Shown here piece by piece: positions 1-10,734 of a DNA stretch of 64,000 nt; positions within the stretch are counted from its first letter, which is position 1; each line of letters begins with the position of its first letter. This stretch comes from Hevea brasiliensis (lineage: Eukaryota; Streptophyta; Magnoliopsida; Malpighiales; Euphorbiaceae), in assembly GCF_030052815.1 (NCBI RefSeq), contig NC_079503.1:61856735-61920734 (forward strand), given 5' to 3'. The translations under genes and the position numbers were made by a program. The notes under the pieces were generated by a model that saw only the letters and a program-made list of their open reading frames with translations, ran no database searches and was not told where the DNA came from.

Positions 1-966
1 AACTATTGCTGGAGGAAGTTGTGAACTATGGGCCAACCCATTTTGTTGAGTACAGGGAATAATCACTTGGTACTTTTAATAGGACTGACCGGATGCGCAA
101 GTTACATCCCAACTTTGGTAATAAGGCAATTCGATTCAACCCAGTTCATGCCCAATGTTGAAGGGTTTCATCAAGCTCATTTCTATCATGAACCTGATAA
201 AGAGGAAGAATTGAAAGCATTTTGCAAATCCTGGGAAAAGGTCACCTTGATTGAACGGTCGCTTAAAGGGCTAAGCACCACGAAAGATTATCTCAGATGG
301 AGAAAAAACAGAGACCAGGGATATCAAGTTTCCGAACTAGCTGAGCCTAAGGGAAGCACGCCTCATCGAGAAGTTCTTTCAGAAGAAGTTAGTGCCATGT
401 TGGTCAGCTCTCTACAGAATTTGAGCGCCGAGAACCAGCAATTGCAAGAACGTATAAGGCAGTTGCAAGACCAACAACAAATCTTAAAAAAAGAGGTAAA
501 GAGGCTCAGGGAAGAAGTAATTGCAGGAAAAGCGAAATTGGAGGGACAGGAGATACAGTGAGAGAAAGAAAAGACCTTACTTTAAACCACCGTGAGAGAG
601 GCAGGAGTCCAGAATGGAAAATTACAGGAGAAACTGGAATATCAGGAAATACTTATGGAAGAATATAAATAGGAAAGCAGAAAGAAGAAGCTTGAATTGA
701 AGGAGCAGGCACAACTTATTAATGACGTTTTGAAAGAATGTGCCAAAGAAAGGAAAAAAAAAGAAAGGCAAGCAACCTTTCATCAAGAGCTGAGAGAAAA
801 TGTTGACCAGTTAGAAAGAATGATAGCACAAGGGAAGCAAGAACTGTTGCCAGAATCTGAGTATGCCTTAAAGACATTCAATCCTGCCAGACAAGAAGAA
901 AGACTCTATGAGTACCTCAAAAGATGTCATTGTATTTTAAAAAGTCTTCCTGAACCTAGGCAATAG
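1..966 (+). pseudogene. Extra N-terminal ORF of copy A: DUF7745-like tail plus coiled coil
   Basis: One frame runs from the left edge to 966 but is cut by stops at 22, 559, 583 and 670, ending with a TAG at 964. Residues from 28 onward (short hydrophobic stretch, then 'TGCASYIPTLVIRQF') resemble the C-terminal part of the plant retroelement domain commonly annotated as DUF7745; this is recognition from memory. From about 390 to 900 the product is Gln/Glu/Lys/Leu-rich with heptad spacing, a long coiled coil. The N-terminus is outside the window. In copy B this ORF is almost wholly deleted. Its role is unknown; a structural or Gag-associated function is only a guess. Confidence 0.6.
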
Positions 967-1377
967 CAAAGATTGCTATGTATGGACAGATTATTAATGA
1001 ATTGTTTAAACCATGTTTAGCAAAATATGAATGAATAATGTAACTCCCGTGGAAACTATCCTCATTAAGGTTATACGAAAAGACGAATGCATCATGTGGA
1101 TAGGTATCATAGCACACATACGATCCCGTCATTCACTGTTGGACTATCGAGTGATGCCATGATAAAGTTGACACAATTCGCCTTCTGCAGACTCCATTTT
1201 GGCAGTCATCTGCCACTGTATCCTTTGTCTAGTTAGGATCTTTAACTCTAACAGAATTTAAAACTAATAAAAAACTTTCCACAGGAAATCAACATTGCTC
1301 CAAATAAAGCAAACCCGATCGAGCAAGCAATTCAACCAAAAAGAGTGTACTTAACAAGGTCCTGAGCAAAGAAGATA
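967..1377 (+). other. Non-coding spacer between extra ORF and gag, possible intron 3' end
   Basis: About 410 bp with stops in all frames. A pyrimidine-containing stretch ending in CTTTCCACAG at 1275-1284 looks like a splice acceptor, so this may be an intron joining the extra ORF to gag, but I see no clear matching donor. Copy B lacks the region, so it cannot be tested by comparison within the window. Confidence 0.35.
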
Positions 1378-2291
1378 ATGGAAGACCAGGAACAAGTGCA
1401 GAACCTCAAGGACAAGTTTTGGAATTGAGAGACCAAGTCTTAGAGTTGATGAAACTAATGAGGGAGATGTCCCAGAGTAAAGAAACCATTCGACCTACAC
1501 CAGAATTAAATCTACCAGTAATTCCCCCACTCGCAATGACGGTTGATTCCCATCAAGTTTCAACCTCTTTCACCTTCCAGCCTCCTATTCCTAATCTGAC
1601 AATCACTGTCAGTCCAACATTCCCAAATAATGACTTACCTGTTTCTTATCATCCGGCTGTCTCAAAAGCCGAATTTCACCCTTCCATCCCTTCAGTTTAC
1701 CCTGTAACTAATTTCCCAACCAGAGGCATGGCTTATGTAGTAGGGGGTGAAAATAAAGAAAAAGAAAATGAGAAGTTGTCTTCTCTAGAGGAAAGACTAA
1801 GAGCTATAGAAGGTCTGAACATGTATGGCTCAGTTGATGTATCTTCACTGATATTAGTACTGGATGTAGTGGTACCACCTAAGTTTAATGTCCCGAACTT
1901 TGACAAGTATATCGAAAATTCAGACTCCCACATCCATTTGGCTACTTACATAGCCAAAATGTGCACCCTCACGGAAGATGATAGACTTCTAGTCCATTTC
2001 TTTTATGAAAGCCTCTCCGAGACAACCTTACGATGGTGCATACAGCTGGATAGGAGTAAACTACGCTCCTGGAAAGATTTGGCTAATACTTTTCTCAAGT
2101 ATTACAAATTCAATTGTGATGTCACCCCAACACGAAGAGACCTTCAAAATCTGGTGCAGAAGGAGAAGGAGAGCTTTAAGGAATATGCACAGAGATGGAG
2201 AGAGAAGGCAGCTGAGGTATATCCTCCAATTACTGATAATGAGCTTTGCTCTCTATTCATCGAAACCCTAAAGGCCCGAATTTCAATTTAA
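1378..2291 (+). pseudogene. gag: gag (retrotransposon capsid domain), copy A
   Basis: Possible ATG at 1378, then a frame change; the main frame runs 1419-2291. It begins with a short heptad-rich stretch and a proline/serine-rich region (about residues 30-105). A classic plant Retrotrans_gag domain follows, with 'VPPKFNVPNFDKYIE', 'LRWCIQLD', 'SWKDLANTFLKYYKFN' and 'ESFKEYAQRWREKAAEV'. This domain forms the capsid-like particle that packages the element RNA. The frame ends early at 2289: copy A has lost a base near 2277 relative to copy B (about 30045), and the protein continues in another frame. Confidence 0.85.
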
Positions 2292-3200
2292 TGATAAAAA
2301 ATACATCCAATAGCTTTTCCGACATTATCCAGGCCGGCGAAAGAATTGAAGCTAGCCTTAGGTTAGGAAGGCTGCAAGAATTGACTGGAGAAAACCCCAC
2401 AAAGAAAACTACTAGTTTCAGGAAAAAGAAGGAAGGTGATGTACACTCTATCACCAGACAAGTTCAACCACCACTCCCTTAAAATAACTTTCGACCATAC
2501 CCTATAATTTAGGGTCCAATAATAGCAAATGTTCCACCCCCCTCCCCCTTTTCCAAATTATCTTCACCCTCGCCCACAATATCCACCTCAAGCTGCTTAC
2601 CACCCCAAACCGCTTGCTCAACCTATTCAGTTAAGACCACCTGCTCCTCAAACCAACCCAAGACCAACAAGGAATGCTGATCCGCCTCACCCCCTTCCGC
2701 TCAGTGAAATCTATCGATACCTATTGGGAATAAATCAGATAGTGCACACCCCCCTTGACCCGGTTCAGCCACCATATCCTAGGTCGTATGTTGCTAATGC
2801 CTGATGCGAATATCATGGTGGGGCAGTGGGGCATTCAATCGATAATTGTGGAGCTCTTTGGGGAAGAGTACAGGCTCTGATTAGAAATGGATGGTTAAAA
2901 ATTGAGGGAAATGGCTCTCTTCCTAACGTCACTTCAAACCCACAACCTAATTATGGTACAGGCAAAGGCGTGAATGTGATAGAACCTTGGGATGAAAGAT
3001 CAATCTTAGAGGTAAATTAGTTGATTCCGCATTTCAAGGAGATTTTTGCAATTGCGGTAAAAAAGGGATATGTATGCCCTCAGGGATCCGGGTCGGGAAG
3101 TGATCAGCATAATTCATGATGCCCCTACCACGGAGGAGCGATCGATCATGAGTTGCACAACTGTGATGAATTTAGGCAGGAAGTTCGGAAAATGCTATCA
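2277..3200 (+). pseudogene. gag: gag C-terminal part with two CHHC zinc-knuckle-like motifs, copy A
   Basis: Continuation of gag in shifted frames. After a Lys-rich segment and a long Pro-rich linker (2480-2760) come two near-identical 15-residue CX2HX5HX4C motifs at 2805-2849 and 3120-3164, each followed by a short helix ('WGRVQALIRNGWLK', 'EFRQEVRKML'). They occupy the place of the nucleic-acid-binding zinc knuckle, although the spacing is not the usual CX2CX4HX4C. Stops and frameshifts (2480, 2802, 3018) break the frame. Copy B has the same pair at 30569-30613 (one His replaced by Asn) and 30884-30928. Confidence 0.7.
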
Positions 3201-4485
3201 CTCAGAATTTTGAGAGGTCGAGGATAGAGGATGAAGTGAACACAGCCAGGTTTGGTCGAGATGCCTCTACCCCCAATCCAAGAATAGTCTTTTCTGCTCC
3301 CAACACACCAACACCACCAGTACCACCAATCACAATCATCCGAACCCCACCTCAACTCCCAGTCACTAATACCCATGCAGTACCTTGGAACTACAACCTT
3401 CAAGTATTTACTCAGAGCGCATCCAACAACACTTCAATTCCTACTCTCAACCATACCTACACTCAACCCATCACTTCTCCTAAGCCATGCTTCGCCCCAC
3501 ACTAGCATTTCAGGATGACCTATTAGGACCCTCCAACAATACTGCTCCCCAACCAAACCCAAAACTTGTCACAACCAGTAACTCGCTCCCATAAGATCAG
3601 GAAGTGGAATTTATAACTAGGAGTGGGAGATGTTACGAAAATAATGACGCAGAAAAGAAGAAGGGAAAAGTAAAAATGGGAGAGCTACAAGAAAATATGG
3701 AGGAAGGGGCTGTAAGGGTTGAGAAAGGGGAACCTAGTGAAAAGAAAGAAGAAGAGGAACTGCTACAATAGATCATGAAACAAAGTGAATATGATGTCAT
3801 CGAGCAATTAAGAAAGACACACGCTCGAATTTCTTTGCTGTCATTGATTTTAAGCTCGGAAGTGCATCACCATGCCTTGAAAAAAGTTATGGACCAGGCC
3901 TTTATGACCCCCGACATCACATCAGGGCAATTTGAGAAAATAGTTGGGCAAATTCAAGCATCCAATTTTGTCACTTTCTCAGAAGATGAAGTAGACCCGA
4001 CTAGCTTGAAGTATACCAAAGCTTTGCATGTGATAGTCAAGTGTAAGGGGTGCATAGCCACAAAATTTTTGATTGATAATGGATCTGCCCTCAATGTCTT
4101 ACCTAATGCCACCTTGGCAAAACTACCTGTTGATCCATCAGCTGTGCGCCCAAGTGCCATGGTAGTAAGAGCCTTTGACGGTTCAAAGAGAGAGGTACTA
4201 GGAGACATCAATTTGCCGTTTCAGATCAGGGCATGCACTTTTAACGTCACGTTCCAAGTAATGGATATTGAGCCAGCATACACCATGTTATTGGGGAGAC
4301 CCTGGATCCATTCGGCAAATGCGGTACCTTCAACTTTGCATCAGAGGATCAAATACATCATGAGCGATAAAATCATCATAGTAAGAGGGGTGGAAGCCAT
4401 GCTAGTCACTAAGCCTCAATCGGTTCCTAATGTAGAAACAACCGAAAGATCCTTGCAAAGTTCTTTCCAAGCACTAGAGTTATAA
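3201..4485 (+). pseudogene. PR: Pro-rich linker and retropepsin (aspartic protease), copy A
   Basis: 3201-3600 is a degraded Thr/Pro-rich linker. From about 3660 an acidic/Lys-rich helix leads into 'SEYDVIEQLRKTHARISLLSLIL', a stretch typical of plant Tat polyproteins, interrupted by a TAG at 3769. The protease frame 3775-4485 carries the active-site motif 'FLIDNGSALNVLP' (D-N-G-S in place of D-T/S-G) and the later 'MLLGRPWIHSANAVPSTLHQ' block. It would cut the polyprotein into mature parts. It ends at a TAA at 4483 where copy B has CAA, so the stop is a decay mutation and the G-patch follows in the original design. Confidence 0.85.
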
Positions 4486-4922
4486 GGAACTACTCCGAAG
4501 GATGAAGGTGCTACGATAATGGTTGCAAAGGTGATGTTGAAGAGTGGCTATGAAAAAGGCAAGGGATTGGGCACCGCATTACAGGGGATTGTCAAACCTA
4601 TACTAGCTATTCAGAAGATCGGTCGCTTTGGCTTGGGATATGAAGAAGATGCTTTAGTAGATGGAAGATTCTGGATGAGGAATATGCTCAGGGATCAAAG
4701 GTTTGACAGAACATTCGGGAAAGTGAAAGTTGTCCCAAAAATCTCAAATGTTTTCACCAAACCAATCATCAATAATCCAGAAGAAAGTGAAGAGTCTCCT
4801 TTAGAACCATCCATCGATGTCATATAGCTAGACACCATGTCTGAGGCGCTGATTTCACCAATCGCTGAAGGGCAAGAGCTTGATAATTGGGAAGCAGAAG
4901 ATGTCCCTATGCTTAATCTCGA
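4486..4922 (+). pseudogene. G-patch domain downstream of protease, copy A
   Basis: Open from 4519 to 4827 with 'MLKSGYEKGKGLGTALQGI', the glycine-rich core of a G-patch, followed by 'RFGLGYEEDALVDGRFWM'. G-patch domains bind RNA or activate DEAH helicases in cellular proteins; they are known as C-terminal additions to protease in some plant Tat elements and some animal retroviruses. Here the domain is a direct extension of the protease frame. A TAG at 4825 breaks it, and the exon ends at the splice donor at 4923. Confidence 0.75.
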
Positions 4923-5472
4923 GTAAAGTACATTTTATTATCAACACTTAATCATTCTGTCTATGGTGACAAGTGTAATGCTGTAAACAGACCCTTTTTT
5001 TATTGTTGACACCATATTTTGGCCGATCCTCGAAATCAATAGACTTTGAAATCGATCCCCAGCACCAAGTCTCTCTTTGCCAGTCAATCACACATCCGAT
5101 CTCTTATCAAACGAAATTGAACCAACATTAGGTCTTCATGCCATCCAATCCCCCTTTCATAAATATTGTAGATAGTTGTCCAATAAAGTTAAGGTTTTAA
5201 TCCGGCTTAATGGTGCCTCCGATCTTAAGTGTTCAAATTAGGTTTCCATTTTAATAATCTTAAGTTTCGTTTAGTGTTTGTTCTCTATTTAAGTCGATCT
5301 CATGTTTACAATGTTTTACCGGTCTCTCATACATAGATTAATAATTGCTTTCAAGTTATTCTAATGTGTTCAGATAATCAGGCGCTTATGCAACTTAGAT
5401 ACTTTCCGATCTCATCCAGTCATTGAACAAAAAATGAGCTTCATTTCATTTCAAATTAAAAATATATACAAG

Positions 5473-7309
5473 TCATTCGGCTGGAGGACCTCCAGCCTGT
5501 TCTACATTTTGTTCACCCCCTCTATCACCTTCAGCCTCCTCCTCGCTATCCTCTTCGTTTTGGGGAGCCAGGTCCACCATCCAGGAAAAGTCCTCCTCAG
5601 GATAACGCTTCCTGAGCTCGGCCAAAAGGTCCCCATGGGCATTCATATAAGCACTGGCCTCCCTTGTCACTGCCTCTTCTTCTTTTACTTTGAGTTCATC
5701 AGTGAGGCGAGTGACATCAGCGGCTCAGAGCGCCCGAACCTCTTCAAGAACATGAGCTTGCTCGGCCAGTTTATCCTCATAGAATTTCATCCGCATCTCA
5801 ATTTCAGCTATGTAGTTTTGGGAGGATGAAAGTTGGGATCAGAGGGAAGCTGCTTCCTGACCCACCTTCTGGATCTCCTGCTTTAAATGATGTGCCTTTT
5901 CCCAGACGATATATTGGTTCACCAAACTCTCCACACTCAGGCTCATAGTTTGGGTCAGGATATCATCGAGACTGTTCGGGGTTAGCCTATCCCGATCCTC
6001 CCGAAGGCAGGTGGAGGCCCCCAAAACCTTAGCCAAACCCGGATTCTCCCGAACAGTTCGGTTCTTCTCTAGGGAGTGGATCAGGACCTGAGCACCCATG
6101 GGAGGGTCCTCGAGGTAGGTTGGGAAGGACCCCCTTCCGCACTCGAAGCAACGGGTGGAGGTGGTGGTGGCTCTTCATGTCGCGGAAGAGACCGAACCAC
6201 TTTTACTTCAGAGATTGGCGGTCCCGAGGGTCGGGATGAGCCTCCCTGTGTCTCCCCTGGATCGTACTGTGGCGTCTGAGAGGCCTCGGACCGATTCATC
6301 TCCCGCACTTTCCTGGAGACCTCTCTCTTTCGCTTTTGGCTCTCCTTGGAAGCCTCGCCGCTCGCCATACCTGCACAAAGAAAAGTTAGTGAGTTCGCTA
6401 AGGCTCAGAGATCAGAGATATATAGAAAGTATCGAAGCTGAGGTCAGAGAGCTGAAGCCCGCGTTCTTCCCTGGTGATCAGTTGCATTGTCCAATGATGC
6501 AGTTCGGCCGTCACCGCATCTAAACAAGAGAACTTCTGATGGGCCGCCTGATCCTTTAGTTCCATCACCATTATGCCCTCTTACCTATTCAGGGTGATGC
6601 GCTTCGGAAGTAATGGGCCCTGATGCAGCCAGCTACGCGGGAAACCCTCAAAATCGTTCGGAACCTTGCTCCTCAGAATAAAAAAGCGATTCTTCAAATT
6701 TTTCAGGGAGGAGGGCAGGTCGGTAAAGAGCCCACAATGCGGTTTCGCCTGGAAGAACCAGTACTCATCGTCCTTTCGACGAGTTAGCCTATGTAGCTTG
6801 GTGAACACCTTTGCTGTAGGACTGAGTCCCTTAGCTCGGCACAGACCTCTGAAGGCTACTAGGATCCGCCATGAGTTCGGGTGAACTTGGGCTATGCAGA
6901 CTTGGTGGAATTTCAGAACTTCCTTGAAGAAGTCATCAAGAGGGAACCGCAGCCCGGCTTTCAGTTGCTCTTCTTATACCATGATCGTATCATCTTCTTC
7001 GAAGAAGTGATCAGCTCGGAGATCGCCGTGACACTTGATAAGTTCATATGAATCGGTCCAAAGGTTATATTCTTGGCTGAACGACTGCAGATCGATTTCT
7101 TGGAGGATTGACAGTAGTTCGTCCACAGGAAGGTTTTCTCTCCCTGAAGAATGCGTTTGTCTTGAGGGTGCCACTTGACCCCAGGCTGAAACGGAGGTTG
7201 TAGGAGGTCCAGATCGCCCACTCAGTCCGACCACTTTGACTTCATCTGACGACCACGAGACATGAACGGAAGGGGGGCTCGTCGTTCTCTGACCCTCTGC
7301 GCCGCTCAT
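5473..7309 (-). pseudogene. Antisense LTR-borne gene 1 (PF04195-like 'putative gypsy-type transposon' protein), broken
   Basis: Exon 1 starts at ATG 7309 ('MSGAEGQ'). After a low-complexity N-terminus it holds 'ENLPVDELLSILQEIDLQ', 'CHGDLRADHFFEEDD' and, downstream, a 'LRFPLDDFF...VHPNSWRILVAFRGL' block. This block resembles the plant Transposase_28 (PF04195) domain; the assignment is from memory. Exon 2 starts at 6370 after a TTTCTTTGTGCAG acceptor: a basic region ('KESQKRKREVSRKV'), a Pro-rich linker, a coiled coil and the acidic tail 'KRYPEEDFSWM'. The expected product is about 500 residues. Breaks: TAC->TAA at 6974-6976, a stop after residue 'NR' near 6580, a frameshift near 6100 and a TGA at 5839. 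The same gene lies in the other LTR at 18589-20452. Confidence 0.65.
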
Positions 7310-7466
7310 TTTCAAAGAAAAGAGAAAATTTAAACTAAAAGAAAGATCAAAACCCTTACCGGAGTGTGATCGGTGTCGGAAGGACTTGAAGAAAATGAGA
7401 GAATTTTGGAATCATTCGCGAGAGGCTAAAAATGACATAAGGTAGTGACTGGCTGACCCATCCCCT

Positions 7467-7475
7467 ATTTATACC
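7467..7475 (-). promoter_or_regulatory. TATA box of antisense gene 1
   Basis: On the minus strand GGGTATAAATAGGGG lies about 160 bp upstream of ATG 7309. The other LTR has GGGTATAAATTGGGG at the same distance (20622-20630), so the box is conserved although the flanks have diverged. Confidence 0.55.
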
Positions 7476-7754
7476 CGTCTGAGCATTTAATGCTCACAGT
7501 GTCCCAAGCGGTGCATCGGTTAGCGGGTTTCCCCAGCATTTTCTGACATGTCTCACGAATATTTCGGAAACTCCATAATTAGATAAGGGGAGATCGGCTG
7601 GTTAAAGATCGGCAGATTAAGGTAGTTGTTTAGAATTACAGATCAGCTAAGGGCTATTCAGTTAGGAATCGGATCGGATAAACACATCAGATATCGGAAA
7701 ATAACCAAAGCAATAATAATAAAATGATAATTGTCAAAATAAAATTTCATTTCC

Positions 7755-7897
7755 AAAAGGTCAGATTACATCATTTAGGCGATCTCAAGAGATCGGATTA
7801 TATTAAAGGTCAGATTACATCATTTGGGCGATCTCTAGAGATCGGATTACATTAAAGGTCAGATTACATCATTTAGGCGATCTCTAGAGATCGGCAG
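7755..7897. repeat. Three tandem ~50 bp units with 16 bp palindromes
   Basis: Three copies of a unit containing AGATTACATCATTTRGGCGA. Each carries CGATCTCTAGAGATCG or a near match: 7780-7795 with one change, and 7829-7844 and 7878-7893 as perfect palindromes. They lie between the 3' end of small ORF 2 and the promoter of antisense gene 1. The other LTR keeps about two diverged units at 20907-20975. Confidence 0.75.
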
Positions 7898-7947
7898 TAC
7901 ATCCTATCTAGTAAAGGCCTATGTCAAAGCCTAGTCTCGTGGCTGAA

Positions 7948-8277
7948 TCAAAAGATGTGTTTGATCAGGAGACCAGCCGTTGACATCGGATAGATGTACA
8001 GCTCAGATGGGGGGTCTATGACTCTCATGAGAATAAGAGAGGTCATCGTCAATGTTATCGCTCGAAACCGAGCCGCTGTCGGGACACCCAATGTGGTGAG
8101 AAGCCAAATGAACTTCGAAGGGCAGTCACCAAAGATCAGAGGGAAATTAGCAGTCTTCTCGCCCGAAATCGGTTCACCGATTACATCGGTCGACCGATTC
8201 GAGGTCAACACAATCGATATTCTCGATCTGGGTCGGTAAATTAGTCTAGTTCTCTCACTGTCATAAGAGGTGGCCAT
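7948..8277 (-). CDS. Antisense LTR-borne ORF 2: small conserved protein with hydrophobic segments
   Basis: An open frame of 109 codons from ATG 8277 ('MATSYDSERTR') to the stop at 7948. The C-terminal half is hydrophobic ('FIWLLTTLGVPTAARF', 'TLTMTSLILMRVI', 'ELYIYPMSTAGLLIKHIF') with about two possible membrane segments. The homologue in the other LTR (21055-21414) keeps the frame, the length (119 codons) and the C-terminus 'LIKHIF' while about half the residues differ, which argues for past selection on the protein. I recognise no family. It has its own minus-strand TATA box and precedes antisense gene 1 on the same strand. Confidence 0.5.
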   Translation of the reverse strand: MATSYDSERTRLIYRPRSRISIVLTSNRSTDVIGEPISGEKTANFPLIFGDCPSKFIWLLTTLGVPTAARFRAITLTMTSLILMRVIDPPSELYIYPMSTAGLLIKHIF

Positions 8278-8448
8278 AGTGATTTTTTGATCGCCGGGGT
8301 CATAAATTTTCAGTTGATAAACAAGGTGAACAGCCGAAAATAGATCAAAAGCAGCTATCATGGCCGGGATTGTTGCCGGAGCGGCTAGAACAGGAAAAGG
8401 AAGAAGGAAAGAGGAGAAAATCAAATGCGGAAGGGTTTACTGTTGAAG

Positions 8449-8461
8449 GTATACATATAGC
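8449..8461 (-). promoter_or_regulatory. TATA-like box upstream of antisense ORF 2
   Basis: The minus strand reads CTATATGTATACC about 175 bp before ATG 8277. The counterpart in the other LTR is CTATATATATGCC (21563-21573), about 150 bp before its ATG. Confidence 0.4.
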
Positions 8462-9094
8462 GAAGGTTTGAGCATTTATTGCTAGCAGAAAACGAAGCGG
8501 ACGCCTCAGAAATTGAAGGAATAAATGATTTGACTGAAACAGACCAGATAAAGGAGAAGACTGGAGTGGGAGAGATCGGAAGAGGGGGCCCGGCATGAGA
8601 GATCGGAAAAGGATCATATTAGAAAGATCGGAAGGGATGGGAGATCGGAAAGCAAAGAGAGAATAAGACAACTTCTAATAACTGCCGTCATAATCAGAGC
8701 CGAGGTAGTTAAAGCGTTGCAGACGAGATCTCCACCGCATGCCTCATTTGCAGAATCGCCCACATTACTGAAAGGTGCCAGAGTATGTCATGACAGTTTT
8801 GTTCATCCCAATCTCCACCGTTGATCTTACTTGTAAGGACAAGTCCGAAGCCCTTGGATCAAAGAAAAAGACGACAAGACCGACGCTTTTTATTCCCAGC
8901 CCTTGGATCGCCCTTGACTAGAAAATTTTGAGCCGTCAGATTAGAAAAGAGAAAGGACAAATATTCAGAAAAGGATCTCAGTCATTCGTTTTGATTCTCT
9001 TTAATTCCCAAGCATCAGATCATGTCCTTTAAAATCCAAACCTTCCATTTCCCATAAAGAAAATCCTAACCCTTCATTAGGAACACCCGTTCTC

Positions 9095-9102
9095 TATAAA
9101 TA
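9095..9102 (+). promoter_or_regulatory. Plus-strand LTR promoter TATA box (U3/R boundary nearby)
   Basis: CTCTATAAATACCT matches CCCTATAAATACCT at 22258-22265 in the other LTR, and both are followed by a conserved stretch with CAGTTTTGCT. This is the expected promoter for genomic RNA; R would begin about 30 bp downstream. Confidence 0.6.
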
Positions 9103-9518
9103 CCTACATGAAAACTGTTGAAAAGAGGACGAAGAAAAGGGTGGTGACTATAGTGGAAAAGCTTTGAAACTTAATTCAGTTTTGCTACTTTGCTATTTTT
9201 AAGTATTCAAAAATAGAAAAAACTTCAGAAACCAGTTTTCTAAAGTATTCTCTTTGAAGAGGTATTGAATACTAAAACTCTCCATTTTCAGTTCGTTCAT
9301 TACTCTGTGATACCCTCTCTTAGTTTCAGTTCTGCCTTCATTTCCACTTTCATTTTCCAAACTCAACCCCATTCAAACTCGGTTGTTGTCATTTCGGTTT
9401 GACTGCATTTTAACTTGGTATTATTCATTCCAAGGCGAACATTAGTCCCCAGGCTATCAGCGCATAGCTCTACTATATTTTGTGACTCCATAGTTAGTTC
9501 TATAGATTCGACTCCCTT

Positions 9519-9530
9519 AGGTGAGTGTCT
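9519..9530 (+). promoter_or_regulatory. Conserved splice donor in the LTR leader
   Basis: TTAG|GTGAGTGTCTA here corresponds to ATAG|GTAAGCGTCTA at 22641 in the LTR of copy B, in otherwise diverged sequence about 420 bp after the TATA box. Taken with the acceptor before the gag ATG of copy B (29385), it suggests a leader intron. Confidence 0.45.
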
Positions 9531-9620
9531 ATGCCGCTGCCTTATCAAGTGCTTGTTTTTATTTTATGTATTTTCTTTGTATTCATGTTTGTAATTTTTG
9601 TTAAGTTTATGTTATGTTGA

Positions 9621-9653
9621 AAACCCCACGAAGGTGGTTATCCTCCGGGGTTT
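9621..9653 (+). other. Hairpin in the LTR R/U5 region
   Basis: AAACCCC at 9621-9627 pairs with GGGGTTT at 9647-9653, with an inner AGG/CCT pairing. It lies within transcribed LTR sequence just after the putative donor. In copy B the TGTAACACC solo LTR sits nearby, so conservation cannot be judged. Confidence 0.35.
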
Positions 9654-10116
9654 CCCTTTTGTTCATCCGCACATGTCATTTACCTTTTTCTTAGCCTTTA
9701 TTACCTTCAAACGTGGGTATTTTGGTTCCGAGTAACGTATAGGTAGTTTGGCGAAATGTTGGCAGATGTATCTTAACACGAAAGTTTCTTCAAAATAAAA
9801 AAAGTTTTGGATAATAAATCAAAGGAGAATTATGAAGTCAAACCACTAGACTAGCTCAGAAGATAGCTGGGCATAATGGGGGATCGAAGTAAAGTCGGGT
9901 CCCTGACTAGTGAACGGAAGAGATCGAATATTGCCTGTTAAAAGGTATTGGAAAGGTAATCACTTAGGAGATCGGAAAAGAAATTTAGTCTGTATCCCCT
10001 ACATAGTTGTGAGATACTAACGGATTAATAGAAGCCCTGTTCGGGTTCTCAGCGTCTTCGAATGTCAGAGTGTCTAGTCTAAGGTCTTTACGACATACGA
10101 TCACAACTAAATTTTG

Positions 10117-10535
10117 AGAGGTCGGGGGAGAGTTCTTACCCGATCCCCACTTAAACAAAAGAGATCGGAGGAGAGTTCTTATCCGATTCTCAATCCAAAT
10201 TTTAAATATTAAAAGAGATCGGAGGAGAGTTCTTATCCGATTCTCAATCCAAATTTTAAATATTAAAAGAGATCGGAGGAGAGTTCTTATCCGATTCTCA
10301 ACCCAAATTTTAAATATTAAACAGAGATCGGAGGAGAGTTCTTATCCGATTCTCTAATCAAATCAAATAAATATACAGAGATCGGAGGAGAGTTCTTATC
10401 CGATTCTCTAATCAAATTTTAATGAATATACAGAGATCGGAGGAGAGTTCTTACCCGATTCTCAAATCAAATTTTACTAAATATATAGAGATCGGAGGAG
10501 AGTTCTTATCCGATTCTCATAATCAAATTTTAATA
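10117..10535 (+). repeat. 54-58 bp tandem repeats in U5 (about 8 units)
   Basis: Units with core GATCGGAGGAGAGTTCTTAT followed by CCGATTCTC and an AT-rich spacer. The core forms a short stem (ATCGGA with TCCGAT; the first unit has TCGGG with CCCGA). The same array with 58 bp units is longer in the LTR of copy B (27379-28100). Confidence 0.9.
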
Positions 10536-10734
10536 AACACGCAAAGTAATCCCATAAACGAAAACCGCAACACAACATCAATTCACTAAGGTCATCTCAT
10601 TTACTTATGTATCTGGGTAACCCGAAAACTAGTGAAAAATTAAATATTCTCTTTTATCAAAGGGATTAACATCTTCATTCTAGCCCAACCCTCCTAGCTA
10701 TCGATTTTAATTTATAAAGAGCATAATGTTAAAT

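Noticed and set aside
2005..2271. Open frame of 88 codons in gag, also conserved at 29774-30040
   Set aside because: It is a shadow in another frame of the true gag domain; its conservation follows from that of gag.
5434..5829. 131-codon plus-strand frame with a hydrophobic N-terminus, paralleled at 18478-18990
   Set aside because: It overlaps exon 2 of the minus-strand gene, whose coiled coil and acidic tail explain the composition.
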